Positions 1 to 8,984 of a stretch of 64,000 nucleotides of DNA are shown in pieces (the first letter of the stretch is position 1; every line of letters starts with the position of its first letter). The DNA is taken from assembly GCF_016427535.1 (NCBI RefSeq), contig NZ_JAELXV010000004.1, positions 124,001 through 188,000 on the forward strand, given 5' to 3'. The translations under genes and the position numbers were made by a program. Under the pieces are notes generated by a model. The model was given only the letters and a program-made list of their open reading frames with translations. It searched no databases and had not been told where the DNA came from. This DNA comes from Hymenobacter sp. BT559 (GTDB lineage Bacteria; Bacteroidota; Bacteroidia; Cytophagales; Hymenobacteraceae).

Positions 1-187
1 AAGCCTCTCGTGCCTCCTATCTTCCTAAAAATTCAGCGTTACGGCACGGCTTCCCGGGTAGCGCGCATAGCGCTTAACTCGCAATCCAACTGAACGTATA
101 GCGGCTTCTGTCGGCACAATGAAGGGCGTGGTCTTTTTCTACCCTACCGGCCTGACCTTCCTGCGGCTTCTTTACGTTTCAGCCCCT
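1..187. other. Upstream region of the efflux operon
   Basis: No complete gene is visible. The operon promoter presumably lies here, but no convincing TAnnTTTG box was found. No regulator gene is within the window on this side. Confidence 0.4.
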
Positions 188-1348
188 ATGCGTACCCGAT
201 TACCAGTCCTCGCGGCCGGGCTGCTGGCCCTCAGCGTTGCCGCCTGCGGCAAAAAGAAAGACGAAGCCAAAAAGGGCCCGCCGCCCATCAAAGAGTACCC
301 CGTGCTGATGGTGCGCCCCGACTCCGTAACGCTCTACCAAGACTACCCGGCCACCGTGCAGGGCCAGCAAAACGTCGAAATCAGACCTAAGGTAGATGGC
401 TATGTAGAAGCTATTTACGTAGACGAAGGCGCCAACGTAAAGAAAGGCCAACGCCTCTTTCACATCTCGGCGCCGCAGTATGAGCAGGATGTACGCACCG
501 CCCGCGCCGGCGTGCTCACGGCCGAAGCCGACGTGAGCACCGCCCGCATGGGCGTGAATAAAGTGGCCCCGCTGGTGGCGCGCGGCATCATCAGCAAGTA
601 CGAGTTGGAGGGCGCGCAGTACACCCTAGAGGCCAAACTGGCCGCCCTGGCCCAGGCCAAAGCCACGCTGGCCAACGCCCGCACCAACCTAGGGTACACT
701 GATATTGTGAGTCCGCTCGATGGCGTTATCGGCTCGCTGCCCAATAAGATTGGTAGCTTGGTGAGCAGCACCTCTACCGAGCCGCTCACTACTATTTCGA
801 GCGTCAACAACGTGTATGCCTACTTCTCGCTCAGCGAGAAAGCCTTGCTCAGCTTCACCCGGCGCCGGCCCGGCCGCACCTTACAAGAAAAGCTGAATAA
901 AGTGCCCGACGTACGCTTGGTACTGGCCGATGGCACCGTGTACAAATATCCTGGCCGTGTTAAAACTGCTATCGGCCAGATTGATACCGAAACCGGGGCC
1001 ACTAGCTTTCGTGCCACTTTCCCCAATCCACAGGGCTTTTTGCGCAGCGGCAGCAGCGGCTCGGTTCGCACCTTCCAGCCCAAGGAAAACGTGCTCATCG
1101 TGCCTCAAAGCGCTACTTACGAGCTGCAAGGCAAGCGCTTCGTGTACGTGGTGGGCCAGGACACGGCGGCCCACGCCGTGGCCGTTACTACCACCCCTAC
1201 CCCCGATGGCCAGTCGTTTGTGATAGACAAGGGCCTGAAAGCCGGCCAGAAAGTGGTACTAGAAGGCGTGGCGACGCTGAAAGAGAATACCAAGTTGAAA
1301 CCTAGGGTAGTGTCGCAGCAAAAGGCAAAGACCGAGCTGGCGGGGTAA
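188..1348 (+). CDS. RND efflux membrane fusion (periplasmic adaptor) lipoprotein
   Basis: Periplasmic adaptor of a tripartite RND drug efflux pump, linking the inner-membrane transporter to the outer-membrane channel. The ATG at 188 gives a 386-residue protein that opens with a lipoprotein signal (MRTRLPVLAAGLLALSVAAC, lipid Cys at 20) followed by a Lys-rich stretch. An in-frame ATG at 119 would bury the signal, so it was rejected. The lipoyl-like half (VEIRPKVDGYVEAIYVDEG), an Ala-rich coiled-coil hairpin and the returning half (YTDIVSPLDGVIG) follow in the AcrA order. It is the first gene of an operon with the RND pump and the channel. A 255-bp gap holding a large inverted repeat separates it from the pump. 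Family is certain; substrate is unknown. Confidence 0.93.
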   Translation: MRTRLPVLAAGLLALSVAACGKKKDEAKKGPPPIKEYPVLMVRPDSVTLYQDYPATVQGQQNVEIRPKVDGYVEAIYVDEGANVKKGQRLFHISAPQYEQDVRTARAGVLTAEADVSTARMGVNKVAPLVARGIISKYELEGAQYTLEAKLAALAQAKATLANARTNLGYTDIVSPLDGVIGSLPNKIGSLVSSTSTEPLTTISSVNNVYAYFSLSEKALLSFTRRRPGRTLQEKLNKVPDVRLVLADGTVYKYPGRVKTAIGQIDTETGATSFRATFPNPQGFLRSGSSGSVRTFQPKENVLIVPQSATYELQGKRFVYVVGQDTAAHAVAVTTTPTPDGQSFVIDKGLKAGQKVVLEGVATLKENTKLKPRVVSQQKAKTELAG

Positions 1349-1349
1349 A

Positions 1350-1575
1350 GCCTAGCAAGTGCTGGCGCGAGTTTAGGTGCAGCCGTAACTAGTGCCTAGG
1401 TATGATGTGGAGGCTGTGCCTCACTGCCGCAACGCGGTAAGCGGCGGCTACATACGTCTTGCTAAGCTGACCTAGAGAAAATTGCCGCTAGCGCGGCAGT
1501 GGAGTTGAAAACTGCACCTCATAGCCGGCACGAGTTACAGCTGCGCCTAAACTCGCGCCAGCACTTGCTAGCCTG
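1350..1575. repeat. Long imperfect inverted repeat (MITE-like or hairpin element) inside the efflux operon
   Basis: The gap between the adaptor and pump genes is almost filled by one dyad. The left arm begins GCCTAGCAAGTGCTGGCGCG at 1350. The right arm, read on the minus strand from 1573, begins GGCTAGCAAGTGCTGGCGCG. The outer 48 or so bases match with about five differences. A weaker match continues inward through an ACTGCCGC block for roughly 40 more bases, leaving a loop of about 40 bases near 1445-1485. No open frame lies inside and I see no clear target-site duplication. It could be a non-autonomous mobile element or an RNA hairpin tuning expression between the two genes. Confidence 0.75.
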
Positions 1576-1603
1576 TTAGTACTGGATTAAGTAGAAGATT
1601 CTT

Positions 1604-4600
1604 ATGTTAAAAATATTCATCGAGCGCCCGGTGCTCTCCACCGTTATTTCAGTTATCCTCGTGCTGCTGGGAGTGCTGGGCCTCACCACGCTGCCCATTG
1701 CGCAGTACCCCGACATCTCGCCGCCCACGGTGCAGGTATCGGCCAGCTACGCGGGCGCCAATGCCGACGTGGTGCTCAAGAGCGTGCTTACACCGCTAGA
1801 AGAGCAGATAAACGGCGTGGAGGGCATGACCTACATGACCTCGACCGCTACCAATGCGGGTGCGGCTACTATTCAAGTGTATTTCAACGTGGGCCGCGAC
1901 CCCGATCAGGCGGCCGTAGATGTGCAAAATCGCGTGGCCAGCGCCACCAGCCTGCTGCCGCAGGAAGTAACCCTGGCCGGTGTAACCGTGCGCAAGCAGC
2001 AGAGCAGCAACTTATTGATTTTCGCGCTTTACAGCGATAACCCGGCCTACGACCAAACCTTCCTTCAGAACTACGCCCAGATTAACATCACGCCTCAGAT
2101 TCGGCGCGTCACGGGCGTAGGCGCGTCCAACGCCTTTGGCTCGCGCGACTACTCGATGCGCGTCTGGCTCAAACCCGATGTAATGGCCATCTACGGCCTC
2201 ACCCCGTCCGACGTAACAGCCGCGCTGGCTGACCAAAATGTGGAGGCCGCGCCCGGCGCGTTCGGGCAGAATTCTGACCAGAGCTTTCAGTACGTTATCA
2301 AGTACACCGGCAAGCTGGTGTCGGCCGAGCAGTTTGGCAATATCGTGCTCAAGGGCACGGCGCAAGGCCAGCTGCTGCGGCTTAAAGACGTGGCCCGCAT
2401 CGAGCTAGGTGCCCAAGATTATAGCAGCAACAGCGCCACGTTTGGCAAGCCCTCGGTGGGCATTTCCGTAAACCAAACGCCGGGCTCCAACGCCCGCGAG
2501 GTTATCGAAAACTCGGTGAAGGTGCTGGAAACCGCCGCCAAGTCCTTTCCGGCCGGCATCCACTACGTGCCGCTGGTGAACATCAACGACTTCCTCGACG
2601 CCTCGATTGATAAGGTAATTCACACGCTCATCGAGGCGTTTGCGCTGGTGTTTCTGGTGATTTTCATCTTCCTGCAAGACTTCCGCTCTACCATCATCCA
2701 TGGCGTGTCGGTGCCGGTGTCGATTATCGGCACGTTCTTCTTTTTGAAGGTCTTCGGATACTCCATTAATATCCTGACGCTCTTTGCTTTGGTACTCGCC
2801 ATTGGTATTGTGGTCGATGATGCCATTGTGGTAGTGGAAGCCGTACACGCCAAGCTCGAAAACGGTTATTCGTCACCTAGGCGGGCGGCTATTGACGCCA
2901 TGAGTGAGATAAGCGGCGCCATCGTGAGCATCACGCTGGTGATGGCGGCGGTGTTCCTACCCGTGACCTTTTTGGAAGGCTCCACGGGCGTATTTTACAA
3001 GCAGTTCGGTATTACGCTGGCCATCGCCATCATGATTTCGGCCGTAAATGCTTTGACCCTTTGCCCGGCGTTGGCCGCGCTGTTTCTGCTGCCACCCGAC
3101 CACGGTAATGAGCAGCCCGCTGGCGACCAAGGCTCGGCCGGCGAGCTAGGACCGGATGACGCGAAAGACAATAAAAAGTCCGAAAAGAAAACCTTCCGCC
3201 AGCGGTTTAGCATCGCCTTTAATGCTGCTTACGACGCCCTGGTGGCCAAATACACCAAGGGTGTCGAGTTCCTAGGTGCCCACAAAGTGGTGGCGCTGGC
3301 GGGCGTGGCGGCCTTCAGCGCGGGGCTGTATTTCCTGATGTCGACTACCCCGAGCAGCTTCGTGCCGGCCGAGGACATGGGCACCATTTTCGTAAACGTG
3401 AGTCTGCCCCCGGCCTCGGCCCTGGAGCGCACCACGGCCGTGAATACGGAGGTTGATAGCCTCATTCGCACCATCCCGGCGGTGCGGGGCACGCTGCGCA
3501 TCACGGGCCAAAACTTCCTGGCCGGCGCGGGCAGCAGCTACGGCATGGTCATCGTGCGCCTCAAGGAGTGGAGCGAGCGCCCCGATATGAATAACACGCA
3601 GGTTATCGACCAAATAACGAAGCTCACGAGCCACATCCGGGCTGCCGAAATCCGCAGTATTTCGCAGCCCACCATCACGGGTTTTGGGGCTACCAGCGGC
3701 TTCACCTTCCAGCTGCAAGACCGGGGTGGGCACAGTACCCAGGAGTTTTACCAGGTGGCACAGGACTTCTTGGCGGCACTCAACCAGCGTCCTGAAATTC
3801 AGTATGCCACCACGGCCTTCAATCCTGGCTTTCCGCAGTACCAGCTGGCCGTGAACGTGGCGAAAGTAAAGGAAGCCGGCCTCACCGAGGCCAACGTACT
3901 GAACGCCATGCAGGTGTACTACGGCGGGCTGTACTCGACCAACTTCAACCAATTCGGCAAGCAGTACCGCGTGATGGTGCAAGCCGACACCAGCTACCGC
4001 GCCAGCCCCGAGGGCCTGAGTAAAATATTTGTGCGCAATGCCAGCGGCACGATGGCCCCCATCACGGAATTTGTGACCCTGACGCGCATCTACGGCCCCG
4101 AAAGCCTCAACCGCTTCAACCTGTTCACGGCCATTTCAGTGAATGGCTCGCCCAAGGAGGGCGTCAGCTCGGGGCAGGCCTTGATAGCCATTCAGGAGGT
4201 AGCGTCGCAGAAGCTGCCGGCTGGCTACGGCTTCGAGTTTTCGGGCCTCAGCCGCGAAGAGCAGAAGGTAGGCGGGCAGGCGCTGTACGTATTCGCGCTT
4301 TCGCTCATCTTTGTCTACCTGCTGCTTAGCGCGCAGTACGAGAGCTACTTGCTGCCGTTTGCGGTGCTATTGTCCATTCCAATTGGCTTGTGCGGCACGT
4401 ATTTGTTTGCCAAGGTGATGGGCATTGATAGTAACATCTACTTGCAGATTTCTATCATCATGCTCATCGGCTTGCTGGCTAAAAACGCCATTCTCATCGT
4501 GGAGTTTGCCTCGCTGCGCCGGCTGCACGGCCTAGGTATCGCGGAGGCAGCCCTAGAGGGCGCCAAGGCCCGCTTGCGGCCTATTTTGATGACTTCGCTC

Positions 4601-4903
4601 GCTTTTGTGGCGGGGCTACTGCCGCTGCTGTTTGCCAGCGGCGCGGGCGCGCAGGGTAACCGCAGCATCGGCACGGGTGCAGTGGGCGGCATGCTGTTTG
4701 GCACGCTCATCGGGGTATTTTTTATCCCGGTGCTCTACATCATTTTTGAAGGCTTGCAGGAGCGCATCAGCGGCCCGCCTAAAACGCGCGAGCAGATTGA
4801 TAAAGAGAACGAAGAAGGCGGCCCCAAAGACCCCAAGAAAACAGATGAGCCTAAGGAACACCGCGCCGAGCCGGTAGTAGAGCTAGCGAATGACCATGCG
4901 TAA
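1604..4903 (+). CDS. RND multidrug efflux transporter, HAE1 (AcrB-like) family
   Basis: Inner-membrane proton-driven pump of 1099 residues. The N-terminus MLKIFIERPVLSTVISVILV is typical of the first transmembrane helix in AcrB-type pumps. The proton-relay pair of TM4 is present as GIVVDDAIVVVEA, with Asp405 and Asp406. The two large periplasmic loops and the duplicated six-helix halves are in order. A charged cytoplasmic insertion of about 45 residues (near 500-545, rich in Asp, Lys and Gly) lies between the halves, and a 50-residue Lys/Glu-rich tail ends the protein. It overlaps the start region of the downstream channel gene, so the two are probably co-translated. Substrates cannot be read from sequence. 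Confidence 0.96.
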   Translation: MLKIFIERPVLSTVISVILVLLGVLGLTTLPIAQYPDISPPTVQVSASYAGANADVVLKSVLTPLEEQINGVEGMTYMTSTATNAGAATIQVYFNVGRDPDQAAVDVQNRVASATSLLPQEVTLAGVTVRKQQSSNLLIFALYSDNPAYDQTFLQNYAQINITPQIRRVTGVGASNAFGSRDYSMRVWLKPDVMAIYGLTPSDVTAALADQNVEAAPGAFGQNSDQSFQYVIKYTGKLVSAEQFGNIVLKGTAQGQLLRLKDVARIELGAQDYSSNSATFGKPSVGISVNQTPGSNAREVIENSVKVLETAAKSFPAGIHYVPLVNINDFLDASIDKVIHTLIEAFALVFLVIFIFLQDFRSTIIHGVSVPVSIIGTFFFLKVFGYSINILTLFALVLAIGIVVDDAIVVVEAVHAKLENGYSSPRRAAIDAMSEISGAIVSITLVMAAVFLPVTFLEGSTGVFYKQFGITLAIAIMISAVNALTLCPALAALFLLPPDHGNEQPAGDQGSAGELGPDDAKDNKKSEKKTFRQRFSIAFNAAYDALVAKYTKGVEFLGAHKVVALAGVAAFSAGLYFLMSTTPSSFVPAEDMGTIFVNVSLPPASALERTTAVNTEVDSLIRTIPAVRGTLRITGQNFLAGAGSSYGMVIVRLKEWSERPDMNNTQVIDQITKLTSHIRAAEIRSISQPTITGFGATSGFTFQLQDRGGHSTQEFYQVAQDFLAALNQRPEIQYATTAFNPGFPQYQLAVNVAKVKEAGLTEANVLNAMQVYYGGLYSTNFNQFGKQYRVMVQADTSYRASPEGLSKIFVRNASGTMAPITEFVTLTRIYGPESLNRFNLFTAISVNGSPKEGVSSGQALIAIQEVASQKLPAGYGFEFSGLSREEQKVGGQALYVFALSLIFVYLLLSAQYESYLLPFAVLLSIPIGLCGTYLFAKVMGIDSNIYLQISIIMLIGLLAKNAILIVEFASLRRLHGLGIAEAALEGAKARLRPILMTSLAFVAGLLPLLFASGAGAQGNRSIGTGAVGGMLFGTLIGVFFIPVLYIIFEGLQERISGPPKTREQIDKENEEGGPKDPKKTDEPKEHRAEPVVELANDHA

Positions 4904-4937
4904 TCATCATCTCCGTATAAGCAACAAAACCAGCGTG

Positions 4938-6554
4938 ATGACTACCGCTAAGCTACCTAGGCTGCTCTTACCACTACTGCTGCTGGCCGGCAGTGGCTGC
5001 GACATCCTGCGCCCCTACGGCCGCCCCGACACGGCCACCACTGGCCTTTACCGTGACCGTACCCCTACCGACACTACCAGCTTGGCCCAGCGGCCCTGGC
5101 AGCAGCTTTTTACCGACCCTAATCTGCAAAAGCTTATTGCCGAAGGCATCGAAAACAACCGCAACTTAAAGGTGGCCGATGCCCGCATTGCACAGGCGCA
5201 GGCGTTGCTGGCCCAAAGCCGGGCCGCCTTTTTGCCTAGCCTGACGGGGCGCGCCACTACCACGCTTTCACGGGCAGGTGGTGCATTTGTGAGCACCGGC
5301 ATTGGTGGCGGCTCCACTACAGTAGGCGGCACCACGGGCACGGGAGTTGGAGGCATTGGTACTGGCACCGGCGGAACGGGTACCGGAACAGGCACTGGTG
5401 GTACCGGCACGGGCGGTACGGGTACTGGCACCGGCGGAACGGGTACCGGAACAGGTACGGGCGGTACCGGGACAGGCGTAGGCGGCACTGGCACTAGCAC
5501 GACCACCGACCAATCGACGGTAGTAACCGGCGGGGCAGCGCACCAATACCTGCTGGGCCTCAGCAGTAGCTGGGAAGCCGATGTGTGGGGCAAGCTACGC
5601 AGTACCCGCCGCGCCTACGCTGCCAGCGTAATGCAGAGCGAGGCGTACCGCCGCGTGGTGCTCACGCAGCTCATCGCCGATATTGCCGACAACTACTACT
5701 CGCTGCTGGCGCTGGATGCGCAGCTCGAAATAACCCGCCAGACGGTTAAAAACCGCATTCAGGACGTGGAAACCATGAAGCTGCTGCTCGAAGGTGATGT
5801 GGTGACCGGGGCCGCCGTGGTGCAAAGCGAGGCCAACCGCTACGCCGCCGAGGTCACTATTCCGGACCTAGAGCGCAACATTCGGGAGGCCGAAAACCTG
5901 CTGGCGACCCTCCTAGGTCGCACGCCCGGCCCCATCGCGCGCGGCACGCTAACGGGGCAAGATGCGCCGCCCGAGCTGCTCACGGGCGTGCCCGGCCAAC
6001 TGTTGCGCAACCGCCCCGACGTGCAGCAGGCCGAGTACGCCTTTGCGTCGAATTTTGAGTTTACTAACGCGGCGCGCACCTATTTCTACCCCTCGTTTAC
6101 CATCACCGCCAACGGCGGCCTCACCACCACCACGCTCACCAACCTATTTTCGCCTAACGCCATTTTCGCCAGCATCGTGGGTGGGCTGGCGCAGCCTATT
6201 TTCAGCCAGGGCCTCAACCGCGCCCGCCTGCGCCGCTCCGAAGCCTTGCAACAAGAATACCTCTATACTTACCAGCAAACCATGTTTGTGGCAGGCCAGG
6301 AGGTGAGTAACGCGCTGTTTTCGTACCAAAGTGCGGCCGACAAAAAGCGCATCCGCGCCCAGCAGCTCGCCGCCCTCAACCTGTCGGTCGATTACACCCA
6401 AGAGCTACTGCGCGCCGGCTTCGCCAACTACACCGAAGTACTGCAAGCCCAACAAAGCCTGCTGCAAGCCCAGCTCAACAGCGTGAATGACGAGCTTCAG
6501 CAGCGCCAGGCCGTGACCGACCTCTACCACGCGCTGGGCGGCGGCTGGCAGTAG
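4938..6554 (+). CDS. RND efflux outer-membrane channel lipoprotein (OprM/TolC family)
   Basis: Trimeric outer-membrane exit duct of the pump. The ATG at 4938 gives 539 residues with a lipobox (LLLLAGSGC). In-frame ATGs at 4890 and 4896 overlap the pump gene and would add a polar stretch ahead of the signal. Two OEP repeats are visible, the second containing LLRNRPDVQQAEYAFASNF, which is characteristic of the NodT/OprM branch. A Gly/Thr-only stretch of about 70-80 residues (near 115-195) separates the first and second predicted beta strands, exactly where OprM has a surface loop. It is encoded by repetitive DNA with a 63-bp duplication. The rest of the family's length is normal. Confidence 0.93.
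   Translation: MTTAKLPRLLLPLLLLAGSGCDILRPYGRPDTATTGLYRDRTPTDTTSLAQRPWQQLFTDPNLQKLIAEGIENNRNLKVADARIAQAQALLAQSRAAFLPSLTGRATTTLSRAGGAFVSTGIGGGSTTVGGTTGTGVGGIGTGTGGTGTGTGTGGTGTGGTGTGTGGTGTGTGTGGTGTGVGGTGTSTTTDQSTVVTGGAAHQYLLGLSSSWEADVWGKLRSTRRAYAASVMQSEAYRRVVLTQLIADIADNYYSLLALDAQLEITRQTVKNRIQDVETMKLLLEGDVVTGAAVVQSEANRYAAEVTIPDLERNIREAENLLATLLGRTPGPIARGTLTGQDAPPELLTGVPGQLLRNRPDVQQAEYAFASNFEFTNAARTYFYPSFTITANGGLTTTTLTNLFSPNAIFASIVGGLAQPIFSQGLNRARLRRSEALQQEYLYTYQQTMFVAGQEVSNALFSYQSAADKKRIRAQQLAALNLSVDYTQELLRAGFANYTEVLQAQQSLLQAQLNSVNDELQQRQAVTDLYHALGGGWQ
5300..5505 (+). repeat. Gly/Thr-coding low-complexity repeat within the outer-membrane channel gene
   Basis: The DNA consists almost entirely of GGN and ACN codons, with occasional Val, Ile and Ser. 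A block beginning GGTACTGGCACCGGCGGAAC occurs at 5358 and again at 5421, a 63-bp (21-residue) period. Such a tract is prone to in-frame copy-number change and would lengthen or shorten the loop without breaking the gene. Confidence 0.85.
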
Positions 6555-6576
6555 TCACCCCAGCCCTAGGTACCCG

Positions 6577-6623
6577 ATATTGCTAGCTGCTCAAGAATAC
6601 CCGAGCAACTAGCTAGCAATATA
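6577..6623. terminator. Convergent-gene hairpin between the efflux operon and bcp
   Basis: TATTGCTAG and CTAGCAATA arms flank a loop containing a second pairing of GCTGCTC with GAGCAAC. It sits between the stop of the channel gene and the stop of the oppositely transcribed bcp gene. There is no long T-run, so a terminator role is inferred from position. Confidence 0.4.
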
Positions 6624-7091
6624 CTACTTGCCGGCATTATTGACCAGCCCGCGCAGCACTTCTTTGGTTTTGCTAACGTGGTCGGTGGCCCCGCTCATGG
6701 AGTTGAAGATGTAGGCAATTTTGCCTTGGGCGTCGATAACGAATGTGACGCGGCCCGGTAGCAAACCTAGGAAAGCCCTAGGTACCTCGTACTGCTTACG
6801 TAGCGTCCCACTGGTGTCGGCCAGCAGCGGAAATGGCAGCCGGTGCTTCTGGGCAAACTTCTGGTGCGAGGCTTCGCTGTCAGAGCTTACGCCCACTACC
6901 ACGGCGCCTAGGTCCAAAAAGTCCTCGTATTGGTCGCGAAAGGCGCAGGCCTCGGCCGTGCAGCCGGGCGTGTCATCCTTGGGGTAGAAATACAGTACTA
7001 CCGGCTTGCCGCGCTGGTCGGCTAGGTGAAAAGTACTGCCGCTGCCAGTGGGCAGGGAAAAATCGGGGGCTTGGTCGCCGAGCTGAAGCAT
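6624..7091 (-). CDS. bcp: Thioredoxin-dependent peroxiredoxin, BCP/PrxQ family
   Basis: Reduces hydrogen peroxide and organic hydroperoxides using thioredoxin, in the cytoplasm. The start at 7091 (MLQLGDQAPDF) gives 155 residues, the usual BCP length; the longer frame adds 20 residues with no family match. The active site is DDTPGCTAEACAFRD, with peroxidatic Cys44 and resolving Cys49 five residues on, which is the PrxQ arrangement. Its 3' end converges on the efflux operon. Confidence 0.95.
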   Translation of the reverse strand: MLQLGDQAPDFSLPTGSGSTFHLADQRGKPVVLYFYPKDDTPGCTAEACAFRDQYEDFLDLGAVVVGVSSDSEASHQKFAQKHRLPFPLLADTSGTLRKQYEVPRAFLGLLPGRVTFVIDAQGKIAYIFNSMSGATDHVSKTKEVLRGLVNNAGK

Positions 7092-7174
7092 AATGAGGAT
7101 AATAAAAGGTGAGAGGTGAACAGCCGAACTCACAATTGTTCTGCTGCTCACCTCTCGCTAGTTCGCTTTTGCGC

Positions 7175-8209
7175 TTATTTCGTCAGCCAGCCGTTGGCGT
7201 CCATCCAGTTTTGCAGGCGCTCTATCCACTGGTCTTTGGTGGTTTTATTGTTCATGCCAAAGCCGTGGCCACCTAGGGGGTAAAGGTGCATTTCGGTGGG
7301 CACGTTGTGGCGGTGCAGAGCCTGGTAGAAAACAACGCTGTTTTGCACGGGCACTACCTTGTCATCCTCCGCATGCACGAGGAAGGTGGGCGGCGTTTGA
7401 GCCGTCACTTGCAGCTCGTTCGAGTACAGCCGCACTTGGTCGGCGCTCGGCGTCGCCCCTATCAGGTTGTTGCGCGAGCCGGCGTGTTTGAGGCTGTCGC
7501 TGAAGCTAATAACTGGGTAGATTAGCATCAGAAAGGCCGGCCGCACCGACGTGGCACCGGGGTTAGGGCCCACGGGCTTGGCAAAGTGCGTGCCCGCCGT
7601 GGCAGCTAGGTGACCACCCGCCGAGAAGCCCATCAGGCCAATGCGCTCGGGGTTAAGGTTGTACTTGGGCGCTTGCTCGCGCACCAAGCGCAAGGCCTGC
7701 TGAGCATCGAGCAGCGGCGCGATGCTGGGGTCGGGCTGGCTTTGGCCGTTGGGCAGGCGGTACTTGAGCACAAAGGCCGCCACGCCCATCTCGTTTAGGC
7801 GCTTGGCTACGTCGTGGCCCTCGTGGCCGCTAGCCAGCATGGCGTAGCCACCGCCAGGGCACACAATAACCGAGGTGCCAGTGGCTTTTTCCCGCGGGGG
7901 CAAGTACACCGTGAGCGTGGGCTGCACCACGTTAGAAATCCGCCCGTCCGTGTTCACCTCCTGCACGCGGCTGGGCTTCGAATCGGGGATAGAGCCGCTA
8001 TAGAGCGGCAGCACGGGGCGGGGCACTTCCTCGAGGGGCGTAGCCGGCACCTCGGCGGCTTTATCTTCTGGCTGGCTCATGGTAGACGCCGGCGCAGCCG
8101 GCTTGGCCGTTTTAGCTGCTTTGGGGGCTTTGGTAGCTTTTGGCGCTTGCGCCAGCACCGCTTGCGTAGTGCCCAGCCCGAGGGCGAGCAGCAACATCGT
8201 TCTTTTCAT
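7175..8209 (-). CDS. Exported alpha/beta hydrolase (acetylxylan-esterase-like, COG0657)
   Basis: Predicted secreted serine esterase of 344 residues. A signal peptide (MKRTMLLLALGLGTTQAVLAQ) is followed by an Ala/Lys/Pro-rich linker and then the hydrolase fold. An oxyanion-hole motif (VCPGGGY), the nucleophile elbow GFSAGGH with Ser196, an acid segment (HAEDDKVVP) and the catalytic His in GGHGFG are all present in order. This set is typical of the BD-FAE/acetylxylan esterase-like group annotated as xylanase B-type hydrolases. The substrate may be acetylated or feruloylated plant polysaccharide, but no polysaccharide-utilisation genes lie beside it. Confidence 0.85.
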   Translation of the reverse strand: MKRTMLLLALGLGTTQAVLAQAPKATKAPKAAKTAKPAAPASTMSQPEDKAAEVPATPLEEVPRPVLPLYSGSIPDSKPSRVQEVNTDGRISNVVQPTLTVYLPPREKATGTSVIVCPGGGYAMLASGHEGHDVAKRLNEMGVAAFVLKYRLPNGQSQPDPSIAPLLDAQQALRLVREQAPKYNLNPERIGLMGFSAGGHLAATAGTHFAKPVGPNPGATSVRPAFLMLIYPVISFSDSLKHAGSRNNLIGATPSADQVRLYSNELQVTAQTPPTFLVHAEDDKVVPVQNSVVFYQALHRHNVPTEMHLYPLGGHGFGMNNKTTKDQWIERLQNWMDANGWLTK

Positions 8210-8309
8210 AAAGCAAGAAATAATGCCCATTAGCGGGCAGTGGGACCACTTTACGCGCCGCGGCCGCTGCTGTTGCCAGTATGCTACCTAGGGCGCCTCC
8301 CTAGGCGCG

Positions 8310-8930
8310 CTAAAACCGAACCTCGGCCGCCACCTGCACCGACTGCCACTTAAACTCCCGCACTGCCGAGCGCTGCCCGATGCCCACGTGGTTTAGCCCT
8401 TGCAGGTAGCGGGCGCTCAGGCTCAGGCTGCGCCACACGCTCACCTCCAGGCCCGCCGTGGCACCTAGGCCGCGCTCTTCGGTGTCGTGCGTGATATTAG
8501 TGGTTTGGCCGCTGGCTTCCTGCTCCGCTTTCAGCATTAGGTCAAACTGGGGGCCTGCCACCACCGCCAGGCGGGGCAGCACGCGGTACTTCAGCAGCAG
8601 GGGCAGCGACAGGTACTGCATCTGGTAGCGAGCGCCGCCGCTAATCTCGCCGCTCTGCTGCGAATACAGGTATTCCTGCTGCAGCGCAAAGTGGTCATTC
8701 AGCCCTACTTCTACCAAAGCTCCCACCACAAACCCGGTCTTCCACTTGGTATCCACGGGCACCACGGGCTTGGGCTCGCCCATGTTGAAGTTGGTATTCG
8801 ACTGGTTCAGCCCCAGCCGCAGCCCGAAGCGCACCGGTAGCCGGCGCGTGGACGGCGCATCGGCCGCGGCTTGCGCGCTAGCAGATGCCGCCCAGGCACC
8901 TAGCAGGCAGGTAAGTACTGCTTTTTTCAC
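8310..8930 (-). CDS. Outer-membrane beta-barrel protein (porin/PorT-like family)
   Basis: A 206-residue protein starting at a GTG (8930). It has a signal peptide (MKKAVLTCLLGAWAASASAQ) and then alternating short amphipathic strands ending in VAAEVRF, a typical terminal strand. Segments such as LPVRFGLRLGLNQSN and LPLLLKYRVLPRLAVVAGPQ match the Bacteroidota outer-membrane beta-barrel family (PF13568 type). Its role is unknown. It stands alone between the esterase and the GAF protein. Confidence 0.8.
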   Translation of the reverse strand: MKKAVLTCLLGAWAASASAQAAADAPSTRRLPVRFGLRLGLNQSNTNFNMGEPKPVVPVDTKWKTGFVVGALVEVGLNDHFALQQEYLYSQQSGEISGGARYQMQYLSLPLLLKYRVLPRLAVVAGPQFDLMLKAEQEASGQTTNITHDTEERGLGATAGLEVSVWRSLSLSARYLQGLNHVGIGQRSAVREFKWQSVQVAAEVRF

Positions 8931-8984
8931 AAAGCAAAGCCCCGGATTTTGCCGAGACCGTGCAATATAGCGATACCTAGACGC

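Noticed and set aside
3272..3982. 236-residue open frame opposite the RND pump
   Set aside because: Antisense shadow of a well-conserved gene; His/Arg-rich composition typical of reverse frames.
5048..5593. Minus-strand open frame of Val-Pro repeats (181 residues)
   Set aside because: It is the complement of the Gly/Thr repeat of the channel gene; no start context or homology, and its composition follows from the repeat.
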